A stretch of 16,798 nt of DNA from an uncultured Actinomycetes bacterium (GCA_903842855.1 CAIMNT010000217.1:1-16798); one strand, 5' to 3'. Numbered from the stretch's first letter, positions 7,342-14,558 are shown. Numbers and translations are program-made. Notes: generated from the sequence alone by a model not told the origin.

Positions 7342-8291
7342 ATCCGATCCTGCAGGTAAAGAACTTGAGCCTTCAAACGCGTGAAGATAAGCGATTGTTG
7401 GTCGATGGCGTCTCCTTTGAGATCGAAGAAGGGGAGTCGGTCGGGTTGGTTGGCGAAAGCGGTTCTGGAAAAACTTTGACTGCGCTTTCAATCCTAGGAT
7501 TATTGCCAGCTGCCGTTGAAGTGAAATCGGGTGAAATTCTCTTTAAAGGCGAATCGATTTCGCAGATGTCCAATTCCGCGCTCCAGCAGATCCGGGGAAA
7601 TCGGATCTCGATGATTTATCAAGACCCCATGACTTCTTTGAATCCCATGATGAGAATTGGAAAGCAGATTCAGGAGGTCTTCGATGCTCACGAAATTGAC
7701 GATTCCAAAGAGAAAGTCATAGAAGCGCTCAGAAGTGTGGAAATTCCTAATCCTGAAGAAGCCTTTAGCTCCTATCCACACGAATTTTCTGGTGGAATGC
7801 GGCAAAGAGTCATGATTGCTATGGCGATGTTATTGAAACCAAATCTATTGCTCGCAGACGAACCCACAACGGCGTTGGATGTGACCATTCAAAAGCAGAT
7901 TCTAAATTTGGTAAAGCGAGAGCGCGAGGAAAATTCGATGTCCCTGCTCTGGATTTCACACGATTTGGGTGTGGTTTCAGAAATGGTGGAGAAAGTTGTT
8001 GTTATGTATGCCGGACGGGTTGCTGAAATTGGTGCGGTCAAAGAGATTTTCCAGAATCCAAGACATCCTTATACGCATGGATTGATCGGCTCGATAGTAA
8101 AACGCTCACACCAAGAGAGATTGCTTTCGATTCCTGGAATCCCCCCGAAGCCTTGGACGATCGAATCTAGTTGTGCCTTTGCCGATCGTTGCCCAAGGGT
8201 TCAAGCCGATTGCACAGTTCAGATGCCTGCATTGCAAACGGAAAATTCACATTCTTACTCTTGTTTCCACCCGGAGGGGAGTCCATCGTGA
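7338..8291 (+). CDS. oligopeptide-type ABC transporter ATPase, DppD/OppD type
   Basis: Predicted product of 317 aa that powers import by ATP hydrolysis at the inner face of the membrane. Walker A GESGSGKT (39-46), Q-loop Gln95 (YQDPMTSLNP), signature FSGGMRQR (150-157), Walker B LLLADE ending at Glu175, and switch His208 (SHDL) are intact. The C-terminus carries the oligopeptide-transporter extension, with the segment CAFADRCP and further cysteines near the end, which binds an Fe-S cluster in some relatives. The ATG lies inside ATGA, overlapping the previous stop by four bases; the gene ends in GTGA shared with the next ATPase. Confidence 0.94.
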   Translation: MNPILQVKNLSLQTREDKRLLVDGVSFEIEEGESVGLVGESGSGKTLTALSILGLLPAAVEVKSGEILFKGESISQMSNSALQQIRGNRISMIYQDPMTSLNPMMRIGKQIQEVFDAHEIDDSKEKVIEALRSVEIPNPEEAFSSYPHEFSGGMRQRVMIAMAMLLKPNLLLADEPTTALDVTIQKQILNLVKREREENSMSLLWISHDLGVVSEMVEKVVVMYAGRVAEIGAVKEIFQNPRHPYTHGLIGSIVKRSHQERLLSIPGIPPKPWTIESSCAFADRCPRVQADCTVQMPALQTENSHSYSCFHPEGSPS

Positions 8292-9067
8292 TAGCCATAC
8301 GTGTCGAAAATGTCTTTAAGAGTTATGTATCTCAGAGCAAAGATCGCCGGGTTCAAGCATTAGGAGGGGTATCTTTCGAACTCCAGAGTGGTGAAATTTT
8401 GGGAGTTGTTGGTGAGAGTGGATGTGGTAAATCCACATTAACTCGCATCGTTGCTGGTTTAGAAAGGCCTGACTCTGGTGCGGTATTTATTCAAGATTCA
8501 CCGCTTCAACCGATTCCTCTCTTCAATTCAAAAGATCGAATTCGAGTAGTGCAATTGGTCTTCCAGGATCCGTACTCGTCGCTCAACCCCAGACAGACGG
8601 TATTTCAAACGATTCATGAAGTTGTGAAGATTTATGAGCCAATTTTGACGAGAGATGAACAGGTTGCCAGAGTTAATCAACTCTTGTCACAGGTGGGCAT
8701 ATCTAGTGACTTGGGGAGTCGTTACCCCCATCAGTTCTCCGGGGGGCAGCGGCAGCGCATCTGTATAGCTCGTTCACTTGCGGCTAATCCAGAAATCTTG
8801 ATTCTGGATGAACCCGTGTCGGCGCTAGATGTCTCTGTTCGAGCTGAAATCATCAATCTACTTTTAGATTTAAAAGAGAAATTGAATCTCACCTATATTT
8901 TTGTAAGCCATGATCTGGAGATAGTGAAACATGTGAGTGACAAAATCGTTGTGATGCTTAAGGGTGAGATTGTTGAGTCGGGGACTTGGACCGAGATCAT
9001 GGATACCCCTAAGAATGACTACACAAAGAGTTTGATCGCCGCAATACCCGTTATGAACCAATTTTAA
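8288..9067 (+). CDS. oligopeptide-type ABC transporter ATPase, DppF/OppF type
   Basis: Predicted product of 259 aa, the second ATPase pairing with the DppD-like one. Walker A GESGCGKST (42-50), Q-loop Gln93 (VFQDPYSSLNPRQ), signature FSGGQRQR (150-157), Walker B ILILDE ending at Glu175, and His208 are intact. It lacks the Cys-rich C-terminal extension seen in many DppF/OppF proteins and is correspondingly short. Start: GTG at 8288-8290, overlapping the previous stop (GTGA), with a purine-rich GGAGGGGAG site just upstream. An in-frame upstream extension to about 8171 lies inside the preceding gene and is unlikely to be translated. Confidence 0.92.
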   Translation: MIAIRVENVFKSYVSQSKDRRVQALGGVSFELQSGEILGVVGESGCGKSTLTRIVAGLERPDSGAVFIQDSPLQPIPLFNSKDRIRVVQLVFQDPYSSLNPRQTVFQTIHEVVKIYEPILTRDEQVARVNQLLSQVGISSDLGSRYPHQFSGGQRQRICIARSLAANPEILILDEPVSALDVSVRAEIINLLLDLKEKLNLTYIFVSHDLEIVKHVSDKIVVMLKGEIVESGTWTEIMDTPKNDYTKSLIAAIPVMNQF

Positions 9068-9089
9068 ACTTCAATCGTTAGGAGCAATC

Positions 9090-10256
9090 ATGATCGTAGT
9101 CGGACTAATTTCGGGAACTTCATACGATGGAATTGATTGCTCTGTAGGCGAGATGGAGATTGATGGTGATCTGATTTCACTCCATCCGATTTTGACTTTT
9201 ACTCAGCCTTACCCATCAGAGGTTTACGCTCTCATTGACTCGACAATGCCACCGGCTGCAACTGGATTCAAAGAAGTTTGCCAGTTGGATACCTTGATAG
9301 GCGAGGCCTTTGCCGATGTAGCTCTTGCTGCAATCTTAAAGACCGGGTTAGAGCCTGACTTGATCGTCTCTCACGGTCAGACTATGTACCACTGGATTTC
9401 AGAGGATGGAAAGGCTCTCGGCACGCTTCAGATTGGCGATGCCTCCCGAATTGCAGAGCGAACGGGCGTGGCGACGCTATCGCAATTGCGCTCTCGAGAT
9501 GTAGCAGCTGGAGGGCAAGGAGCGCCGTTTGCAAGCCTCATAGATGACTTCCTACTTCGAGATCACGGCAGTGTTAGCGCTGCGCTCAATTTAGGTGGTA
9601 TCTCCAATGTCACCGTGGTCTCACCAGATGATCCAACGATTGCCTTTGATATCGGACCTGCTAATGCGCTCATCGATGCAGCAGTACGAATTTATACCGA
9701 CGGTAAAGAGAATTTTGATAACGGCGGAGCGTATGGAGCGCAAGGCGTGATAAATCACGAGTTTTTGGAGAATTTGCTTCAAGAGCCTTACTACAAAATG
9801 TCCAATCCGAAATCCACCGGCAAGGAGTTGTTCAACAAAGACTACTTGAACTGGAAGTTAAAGGAGTTTCCGGATATTTCGATGCTCGATGTAATAGCTA
9901 CCCTGCCTGCGCTAACTGCGCAGCCTGTAGCTAATGAACTAAATCGACTTTCGGTGAAATCTGTTTATGTCTCGGGTGGCGGAATTCATAATCACACTCT
10001 CATGAGATCGTTACGCAAACTCTCTCCTGGCGTCTCCTACAATTTGTATGAAGAACTAGGTTTGAGTTCGGATGGTAAGGAAGCCTATTTATTTGCACTC
10101 ATTGGATTTCTATCTTTAAATAACATCTCCGGAAATATCCCTTCAAGCACTGGCGCTATCGGTCCACGCATCATGGGATCACTCTGGCCGGGCGAGTTAG
10201 GATTTCCCAAGATAGAAACTGGAACAGTTACTAAGCCGTCACTAAAAATTATCTAG
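9090..10256 (+). CDS. anmK: anhydro-N-acetylmuramic acid kinase
   Basis: Predicted product of 388 aa, slightly longer than the usual 365-375. AnmK opens and phosphorylates 1,6-anhydro-MurNAc with ATP, giving MurNAc-6-P, the substrate of MurQ. Visible motifs: GLISGTSYDGID (5-16), SHGQT (94-98), LQIGDASRIAERTG (113-126), SRDVAAGGQGAP (135-146), NLGGISNV (167-174), FDIGPAN (186-192; Asp187 aligns by eye with the DTGPGN aspartate of characterised AnmK), and PKSTGKELFN. GLISGTSYDGID replaces the usual GxMSGTSxDGxD with small changes. AGGAG (9080-9084) lies five bases before ATG 9090, 22 bp after the importer ATPase gene, so it is the sixth gene of that operon. Its end overlaps the acetyltransferase gene by 15 bp, tail to tail. 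Confidence 0.95.
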   Translation: MIVVGLISGTSYDGIDCSVGEMEIDGDLISLHPILTFTQPYPSEVYALIDSTMPPAATGFKEVCQLDTLIGEAFADVALAAILKTGLEPDLIVSHGQTMYHWISEDGKALGTLQIGDASRIAERTGVATLSQLRSRDVAAGGQGAPFASLIDDFLLRDHGSVSAALNLGGISNVTVVSPDDPTIAFDIGPANALIDAAVRIYTDGKENFDNGGAYGAQGVINHEFLENLLQEPYYKMSNPKSTGKELFNKDYLNWKLKEFPDISMLDVIATLPALTAQPVANELNRLSVKSVYVSGGGIHNHTLMRSLRKLSPGVSYNLYEELGLSSDGKEAYLFALIGFLSLNNISGNIPSSTGAIGPRIMGSLWPGELGFPKIETGTVTKPSLKII

Positions 10257-10736
10257 TTGCATCTGGATCTGCAAAGCGCCCCACTCTGGCTCGGTCTGTT
10301 CTACTCCCGTCTCTTTAAACCCACAACTCTCGTAAAGTTTTACCGCTGGGAGGTTTGAAGCAAAGACCCAAAGTAGAGTGAATTTGTACTGCCGTAGGTC
10401 AGTGAGCGCGCTCTCAAGTAAAGCTTTGCCAATTCCACGACGACTAAACGATGGGGAGACATAGAGACTTGCTAAATATCCGCACTCAGAATGATCAGGG
10501 TTAGGTCCATACTTTGTAAATCCAGATAGTTGACCATCGGTGATAGCGCCGACCATCTTCATGGGAGGCACGGATTCAAAACTTTTTCTCCAAAGTTCAA
10601 GTGAAGATGATTGTGAAAAATTCTCGCGGATCGAACTTGGTAAAATGTCTTTATATTGAATCTGTAAGCAATCAAAAAATATTGCAGCGACATCTTCCAA
10701 TTGCTCTTTGGTAATGTCTTCAAACTCTATGGCCAT
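10242..10736 (-). CDS. GNAT-family N-acetyltransferase, substrate unknown
   Basis: Predicted product of 164 aa with a single GNAT fold. Strand beta-4 (LASLYVSPSF, 88-97) leads into the acetyl-CoA pyrophosphate-binding loop RRGIGKAL (99-106). ASNLPAVKLYESCGFKETG provides the usual C-terminal Asn/Tyr helix and GF turn. GNAT enzymes transfer an acetyl group from acetyl-CoA to amines; the acceptor cannot be read from the sequence. The position between anmK and the serine hydrolase suggests a link to peptidoglycan products (amino sugar or free amine of a stem peptide), but this is only context. It overlaps anmK by 15 bp at the 3' end and shares a 17-bp divergent spacer with the serine hydrolase. 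No Shine-Dalgarno sequence fits before ATG 10736, and a -10 box lies six bases upstream, so a leaderless mRNA is likely. Confidence 0.85.
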   Translation of the reverse strand: MAIEFEDITKEQLEDVAAIFFDCLQIQYKDILPSSIRENFSQSSSLELWRKSFESVPPMKMVGAITDGQLSGFTKYGPNPDHSECGYLASLYVSPSFSRRGIGKALLESALTDLRQYKFTLLWVFASNLPAVKLYESCGFKETGVEQTEPEWGALQIQMQLDNF

Positions 10737-10741
10737 GGCGC

Positions 10742-10748
10742 TAGTCTA
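10742..10748. promoter_or_regulatory. overlapping divergent -10 elements for two leaderless genes
   Basis: The whole spacer between the two start codons is 17 bp (10737-10753). On the plus strand TAGTCT (10742-10747) is followed by six bases and ATG 10754. On the minus strand TAGACT (complement of 10743-10748) is followed by six bases and ATG 10736. The hexamers share five base pairs and the layout is symmetric. On the plus strand TTCAAA (10719-10724), 17 bp upstream, is a weak -35. Confidence 0.6.
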
Positions 10749-10753
10749 CTTCT

Positions 10754-11800
10754 ATGAGTGCGCAGGAACTGGTTGACTCTCTCCTTCAAAATTTGTCCGC
10801 TGATTCCAGACCACCTAAAGTGATAGTTGCGGTAGACAGTGGACCGACAATTGAATTTTCTGACGATAAGAATTTGATTTTTGATATGGGCTCTTTAACG
10901 AAAATTTTATCCACTACCTCAATACTTATGAAATTAATTGAGTTCGGAGAGTTGAAACTGGAAGACCCAATATTGCGCTATCTACCCGGAAAGTCATTTG
11001 AGGGAATAACAATCAGGGACCTGCTCTGCCATCGAGCTGGGTTATGGGAGTGGAGACCTTTCTACATCGAACTTGAAGATGAAGAGGAATTGATCTCGCA
11101 CATCGGGGAACTTCCATTGCGTTACCCAATTAATTCCGAACGGCACTACTCAGATTTAGGATTTATAGTTTTAGGAAAAGTGATCGAGAAAATTTGCAAA
11201 GATTCACTTGAACCAATTTTCCAGGAATATATTGCAGATCCTTTGAAATTGAGAGATAGCCGATATGGAAATCCCGTCAAGCTTGAAAATTGCGTTGCAT
11301 CCTCCTATGGAGATCGGGCGGAATATAAAATGCTTACGGATAATTCGCCTTATCCAGTTAATGTAAATCCCGCTGATTTCACTCATTGGCGGGATTACCT
11401 TTTGCAAGGTGAAGTGAATGATGGAAATGCCTTCCACGTGATGAATAGCGCTTCTGGCCATGCCGGATTATTTGCTTCGATTGCAGATGTGATGACCTAC
11501 GGGCGAGAAGTTCTGGACTCGTTGAAAGGTGAAGGATTTTTTGATGAAACCGTAGTAAGAGATTTTTTCAACTTTACGATCGATCAAGAGCAGGCTCTCG
11601 GATTTCAGCGCTACCAGATAGAAACGGGTTCAAGAACTGTTACCGCATTGGGCCATACGGGCTTTCCTGGTGTTGCCTTAGCGATCCTCCCTGAAGCAGA
11701 TCAGGTAGTCGGGCTTTTTAGCAATCGCCTACTTGTTTCGGGCGAGCCATTTCAAACTAAGACAGCGTTGATAAACATTTTGCAAAATCAATCTTTATAG
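10754..11800 (+). CDS. cytoplasmic serine hydrolase of the beta-lactamase / PBP4* superfamily
   Basis: Predicted product of 348 aa. Catalytic motifs of the class C beta-lactamase/DD-peptidase fold are intact: Ser47-Leu-Thr-Lys50 (nucleophile and general base), Tyr132-Ser-Asp134 (second motif, commonly Y-x-N), and His301-Thr-Gly303 in place of KTG, followed by the glycine-rich FPGVALAI strand. LLCHRAGLWEW (90-100) and GHAGLFASIADV (235-246) are further family blocks. There is no signal peptide or membrane segment, so it should act in the cytoplasm. Related proteins include esterases and peptidases; B. subtilis carries a relative (YbbE) in its MurNAc gene cluster, which supports a role on imported muropeptides, for example removing a peptide or ester. 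The exact reaction is unknown. It converges on nagA with a 7-bp gap. Confidence 0.85.
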   Translation: MSAQELVDSLLQNLSADSRPPKVIVAVDSGPTIEFSDDKNLIFDMGSLTKILSTTSILMKLIEFGELKLEDPILRYLPGKSFEGITIRDLLCHRAGLWEWRPFYIELEDEEELISHIGELPLRYPINSERHYSDLGFIVLGKVIEKICKDSLEPIFQEYIADPLKLRDSRYGNPVKLENCVASSYGDRAEYKMLTDNSPYPVNVNPADFTHWRDYLLQGEVNDGNAFHVMNSASGHAGLFASIADVMTYGREVLDSLKGEGFFDETVVRDFFNFTIDQEQALGFQRYQIETGSRTVTALGHTGFPGVALAILPEADQVVGLFSNRLLVSGEPFQTKTALINILQNQSL

Positions 11801-11807
11801 AGTCTCG

Positions 11808-12695
11808 TCATTGATTAATTAGAGCAAGAGGTCTAGTGGTAACTGAGGCCAATGCAGTCTCGTAACTAACTCCCATTTCAGCCAAGATCTGGAGGGATTT
11901 AGCCAAGGTGCCAACTCCTCCAGCCAAGGTGCCATCTAAGTGCCGAGCCTGACCATCTTTTACTTGAATTTTCATCTCGCCGAAATTATGGATTCCTTCA
12001 CCACTGCCTGCCGGTGCTACAGCATCATTTGTGAGAATAAATCGTTCCGAGGCTTTGTCCAGAGCTATCTGGACCTTGGCTCGATCCACGTGGACGTCAT
12101 CAACGATCATTTGAATGATGACATCATCTCGATCTAGAGCCGCCGAAGCTAGCCCGGGAATTTTTGACATTGCATTGAATAAATGGGTAACAGTCCTAGC
12201 TCCAGCATCAAACCCGGCATTCGCTTCGTCGGGAGTGGCATTTGAGTGCCCTAAGGAAACGACAATATTCTGATCGACCAAATACTTGATGAGATCAAGA
12301 GCGCCTCGCAGTTCTGGCGCTAGAGTCACAATCCTCACCGAACCAATACCTAGATACTCTTTCATAAGGGCAATATTTGGTTCAACAATATATTTCTGAG
12401 GATGCACCCCAGATTTCTCATGCGAAATAAATGGACCCTCCAAATGAATACCCAATATTTCGGACTCCCCGGACCTGCGATCGTTCATCACCTCGCGAAT
12501 CAATAAGGCGCTTGCCTTGAGCTGAAGCGGGTCGCTCGTGATTAACGTTGGGAGAAAAGATTTAACGCCACTTGAATACAGTGAGCGCGCAGCTTTGCGA
12601 ATCTCATCCGTTGAGTTTGCTGAGAGAAAATCCACTCCGCCATGACCATTGACTTGAAGATCTACAAAACGGGGTTCTGGATTATTTGGGGACAT
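11808..12695 (-). CDS. nagA: N-acetylglucosamine-6-phosphate deacetylase, minimal catalytic-barrel form
   Basis: Predicted product of 295 aa. NagA hydrolyses GlcNAc-6-P to GlcN-6-P and acetate, the step after MurQ. VDLQVNGHGGVDF (11-23), HLEGPF (84-89), LGHSNATPDEA (148-158), THLFNAMS (170-177), LTNDAVAPAG (221-230) and LDGTLAGG (253-260) are clear family motifs. Glu86, His150 and His171 sit exactly 45 residues before the E. coli metal ligands Glu131, His195 and His216, and Asp224 matches catalytic Asp273. The protein is about 85 residues shorter than the usual 380: both the N-terminal and C-terminal strands of the beta-sandwich domain are absent. An in-frame TAG five codons upstream (12708-12710) rules out a longer start, and the sequence after the stop shows no NagA-like continuation. 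All catalytic residues are kept, so an active enzyme is likely. Confidence 0.92.
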   Translation of the reverse strand: MSPNNPEPRFVDLQVNGHGGVDFLSANSTDEIRKAARSLYSSGVKSFLPTLITSDPLQLKASALLIREVMNDRRSGESEILGIHLEGPFISHEKSGVHPQKYIVEPNIALMKEYLGIGSVRIVTLAPELRGALDLIKYLVDQNIVVSLGHSNATPDEANAGFDAGARTVTHLFNAMSKIPGLASAALDRDDVIIQMIVDDVHVDRAKVQIALDKASERFILTNDAVAPAGSGEGIHNFGEMKIQVKDGQARHLDGTLAGGVGTLAKSLQILAEMGVSYETALASVTTRPLALINQ

Positions 12696-12710
12696 GAGGT
12701 CCCCATTCTA
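12688..12710 (-). promoter_or_regulatory. nagA -10 element and inverted repeat spanning the start codon
   Basis: On the minus strand TAGAAT (12705-12710) is a good -10, followed by nine bases and then ATG, so the transcript would have at most a few bases of leader. GGGGAC (12699-12704 on the minus strand) and GTCCCC (12688-12693) form a perfect 6-bp inverted repeat whose 5-nt loop, CTCAT, holds the first two bases of the start codon. It covers the expected transcription start, so it could be an operator or a start-codon hairpin. Confidence 0.5.
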
Positions 12711-12714
12711 ATAG

Positions 12715-12788
12715 CGCGCCTGGCAGGAATCGAACCTGCGACAACTCGCTTAGAAGGCGAGTGCTCTATCCGACTGAGCTACAGGCGC
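12715..12788 (-). tRNA. tRNA-Arg (anticodon UCU)
   Basis: A 74-nt cloverleaf reads on the minus strand: acceptor GCGCCTG/CAGGCGC, D-arm GCTC/GAGC, anticodon stem CTCGC/GCGAG enclosing loop CTTCTAA (anticodon TCT), variable loop TTGTC, T-arm GCAGG/CCTGC with loop TTCGATT, and discriminator G at 12715. The 3' CCA is not encoded. It decodes AGA (and AGG). nagA begins 19 bp downstream on the same strand without an evident terminator between them, so read-through or a promoter at the tRNA 3' end may drive nagA. Confidence 0.96.
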
Positions 12789-12843
12789 ATTGATGTGAGG
12801 ATGGGATGGACTGCCCCGTATGAGGCGAGGTAATTCTAACCGA

Positions 12844-12849
12844 TAAGGT
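12844..12849 (+). promoter_or_regulatory. possible -10 element for a leaderless ettA transcript
   Basis: TAAGGT (12844-12849) fits TANNNT and lies seven bases before ATG 12857. No Shine-Dalgarno sequence is seen in the spacer between tRNA-Arg and ettA (12789-12856), and no clear -35 is visible. Confidence 0.4.
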
Positions 12850-12856
12850 TTGCCCT

Positions 12857-14524
12857 ATGGCTGAGTTCATTTATACGATGAAAAAGGCGCGTAAAGCGCA
12901 TGGTGACAAGGTAATTCTCGATGATGTGACCCTCGCCTTCTATCCTGGCGCAAAGATCGGTGTGGTGGGCCCTAACGGCGCGGGAAAGTCCACTGTGCTG
13001 CAGATTATGGCCGGACTACAAACCGCCTCCAATGGTGAAGCATTCTTAAGCCCTGGGTATTCCGTGGGAATCTTGCTGCAGGAGCCGCCGCTTGATGAAG
13101 ATAAGAACGTTCTCGAAAATGTTCAAGAAGGCGTTGCCGAGACGATGGCTCTACTCAATCGCTTTAATGCAATCTCTGAAGAGATGGCCAATCCCGATGC
13201 TGATTACGACAAGCTCTTGGCCGAAATGGGAACCTTGCAGGAACAACTAGATCATCGCAATGCATGGGATCTTGACTCGCAACTCGAGCAAGCGATGGAT
13301 GCGCTTCGTTGTCCTCCTGGGGATGCAGATGTAAAAGTTTTGTCAGGTGGAGAACGTCGTCGTGTGGCACTGTGCAAACTCCTATTGCAGCAACCGGACC
13401 TTCTATTACTCGATGAACCTACCAACCACTTGGATGCAGAGTCAGTCCTATGGCTGGAACAACACCTCTCTAAATATCCTGGCACCGTCGTAGCGATCAC
13501 CCACGATAGATATTTCTTGGACAACGTTGCAGAGTGGATCTTGGAACTCGACCGCGGTCGCGCCTATCCATATGAAGGTAACTATTCAACCTACCTCGAG
13601 ACCAAGGCTTCGCGCTTGAAGATCGAAGGCCAGAAAGATGCTAAGCGCGCTAAGCGTTTATCTGAAGAACTCGAGTGGGTTCGCATGAACTCCAAGGGTC
13701 GTCAAACTAAGTCGAAAGCTCGTCTGGCCCGCTATGAAGAGATGGCCGCTGAAGCAGACAAGATGCGCAAACTTGATTTCGAAGAGATTCAGATCCCCAT
13801 GGGTCCACGTCTTGGAAATATCGTTGTTGAGGTAGAAAACCTTAAGAAGGGCTTCGGAGATCACCTCTTGATCGATGATCTCTCTTTCACCTTGCCGCGT
13901 AATGGAATTGTTGGAGTTATCGGACCCAACGGTGCCGGTAAGACCACACTTTTCAAGACGATTCTTGGACTTGAAACTCCGGATTCAGGTAGCGTCAAAA
14001 TAGGTGAGACGGTAAAAATTTCATATGTCGATCAGTCTCGCGGTGGAATCGATCCCAAGAAGACCTTGTGGGAAGTTGTCTCCGACGGCCTTGATTTCAT
14101 GAAGGTCGGCAATGTTGAAATGCCTTCACGCGCATATGTTTCTTGCTTTGGATTTAAGGGTCCAGACCAGCAGAAGCCTGCTGGAGTACTTTCCGGCGGT
14201 GAGCGCAATCGCCTCAACTTAGCTCTCACCTTAAAAATGGGTGGAAATCTCTTGCTCCTCGATGAGCCAACAAACGATCTGGATGTTGAAACTCTTGGAT
14301 CACTAGAAAATGCGCTTCTGGAATTTCCTGGTTGTGCTGTAGTGATCTCGCACGATCGTTGGTTCTTGGATCGCATCGCTACCCACATATTGGCCTACGA
14401 GGGCGATTCACAATGGTTCTGGTTTGAAGGAAACTTCGAATCCTACGAAGAGAACAAGATCAAGCGACTTGGTGTCGAAGCATCTCGTCCGCATCGCGTT
14501 ACTTATCGTAAGTTGACTCGTTAA
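12857..14524 (+). CDS. ettA: energy-dependent translational throttle protein EttA (ABC-F ATPase)
   Basis: Predicted product of 555 aa, the standard EttA length. It is a soluble protein with two ABC ATPase domains in one chain and no membrane part; EttA binds the ribosomal E site and adjusts early elongation according to ATP/ADP. First domain: GPNGAGKST (38-46), LSGGE (162-166), LLLLDEPTNHLD with Glu187. The arm insertion (about 104-151) and the linker with the P-site tRNA interaction region (about 243-300, Lys/Arg-rich, containing NSKGRQTKSKARLARYEEM) are present. Second domain: GPNGAGKTT (356-364), LSGGE (445-449), LLLLDEPTNDLD with Glu470. The start MAEFIYTMKK matches actinobacterial EttA. 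It is followed after 34 bp by the glucosidase gene. Confidence 0.95.
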   Translation: MAEFIYTMKKARKAHGDKVILDDVTLAFYPGAKIGVVGPNGAGKSTVLQIMAGLQTASNGEAFLSPGYSVGILLQEPPLDEDKNVLENVQEGVAETMALLNRFNAISEEMANPDADYDKLLAEMGTLQEQLDHRNAWDLDSQLEQAMDALRCPPGDADVKVLSGGERRRVALCKLLLQQPDLLLLDEPTNHLDAESVLWLEQHLSKYPGTVVAITHDRYFLDNVAEWILELDRGRAYPYEGNYSTYLETKASRLKIEGQKDAKRAKRLSEELEWVRMNSKGRQTKSKARLARYEEMAAEADKMRKLDFEEIQIPMGPRLGNIVVEVENLKKGFGDHLLIDDLSFTLPRNGIVGVIGPNGAGKTTLFKTILGLETPDSGSVKIGETVKISYVDQSRGGIDPKKTLWEVVSDGLDFMKVGNVEMPSRAYVSCFGFKGPDQQKPAGVLSGGERNRLNLALTLKMGGNLLLLDEPTNDLDVETLGSLENALLEFPGCAVVISHDRWFLDRIATHILAYEGDSQWFWFEGNFESYEENKIKRLGVEASRPHRVTYRKLTR

Positions 14525-14558
14525 TTTTCGCAGTTATTTTCAAGTAAGGGAGAAGCAG

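Noticed and set aside
8171..8287. Upstream extension of the second ATPase gene
   Set aside because: It lies wholly inside the Cys-rich coding end of the first ATPase and shows no ABC similarity; GTG 8288 has a strong ribosome-binding site and a GTGA overlap.
12642..12833. Plus-strand open frame of 63 codons
   Set aside because: It runs antisense through the tRNA-Arg and the start of nagA; its Gly-Ile-Glu-Pro-Ala stretch is the familiar false protein produced by translating the complement of a tRNA.
14032..14388. Minus-strand open frame of 118 codons within ettA
   Set aside because: It is antisense to the second ABC domain, whose motifs are intact; Ser/Arg-rich composition is typical of a shadow frame.
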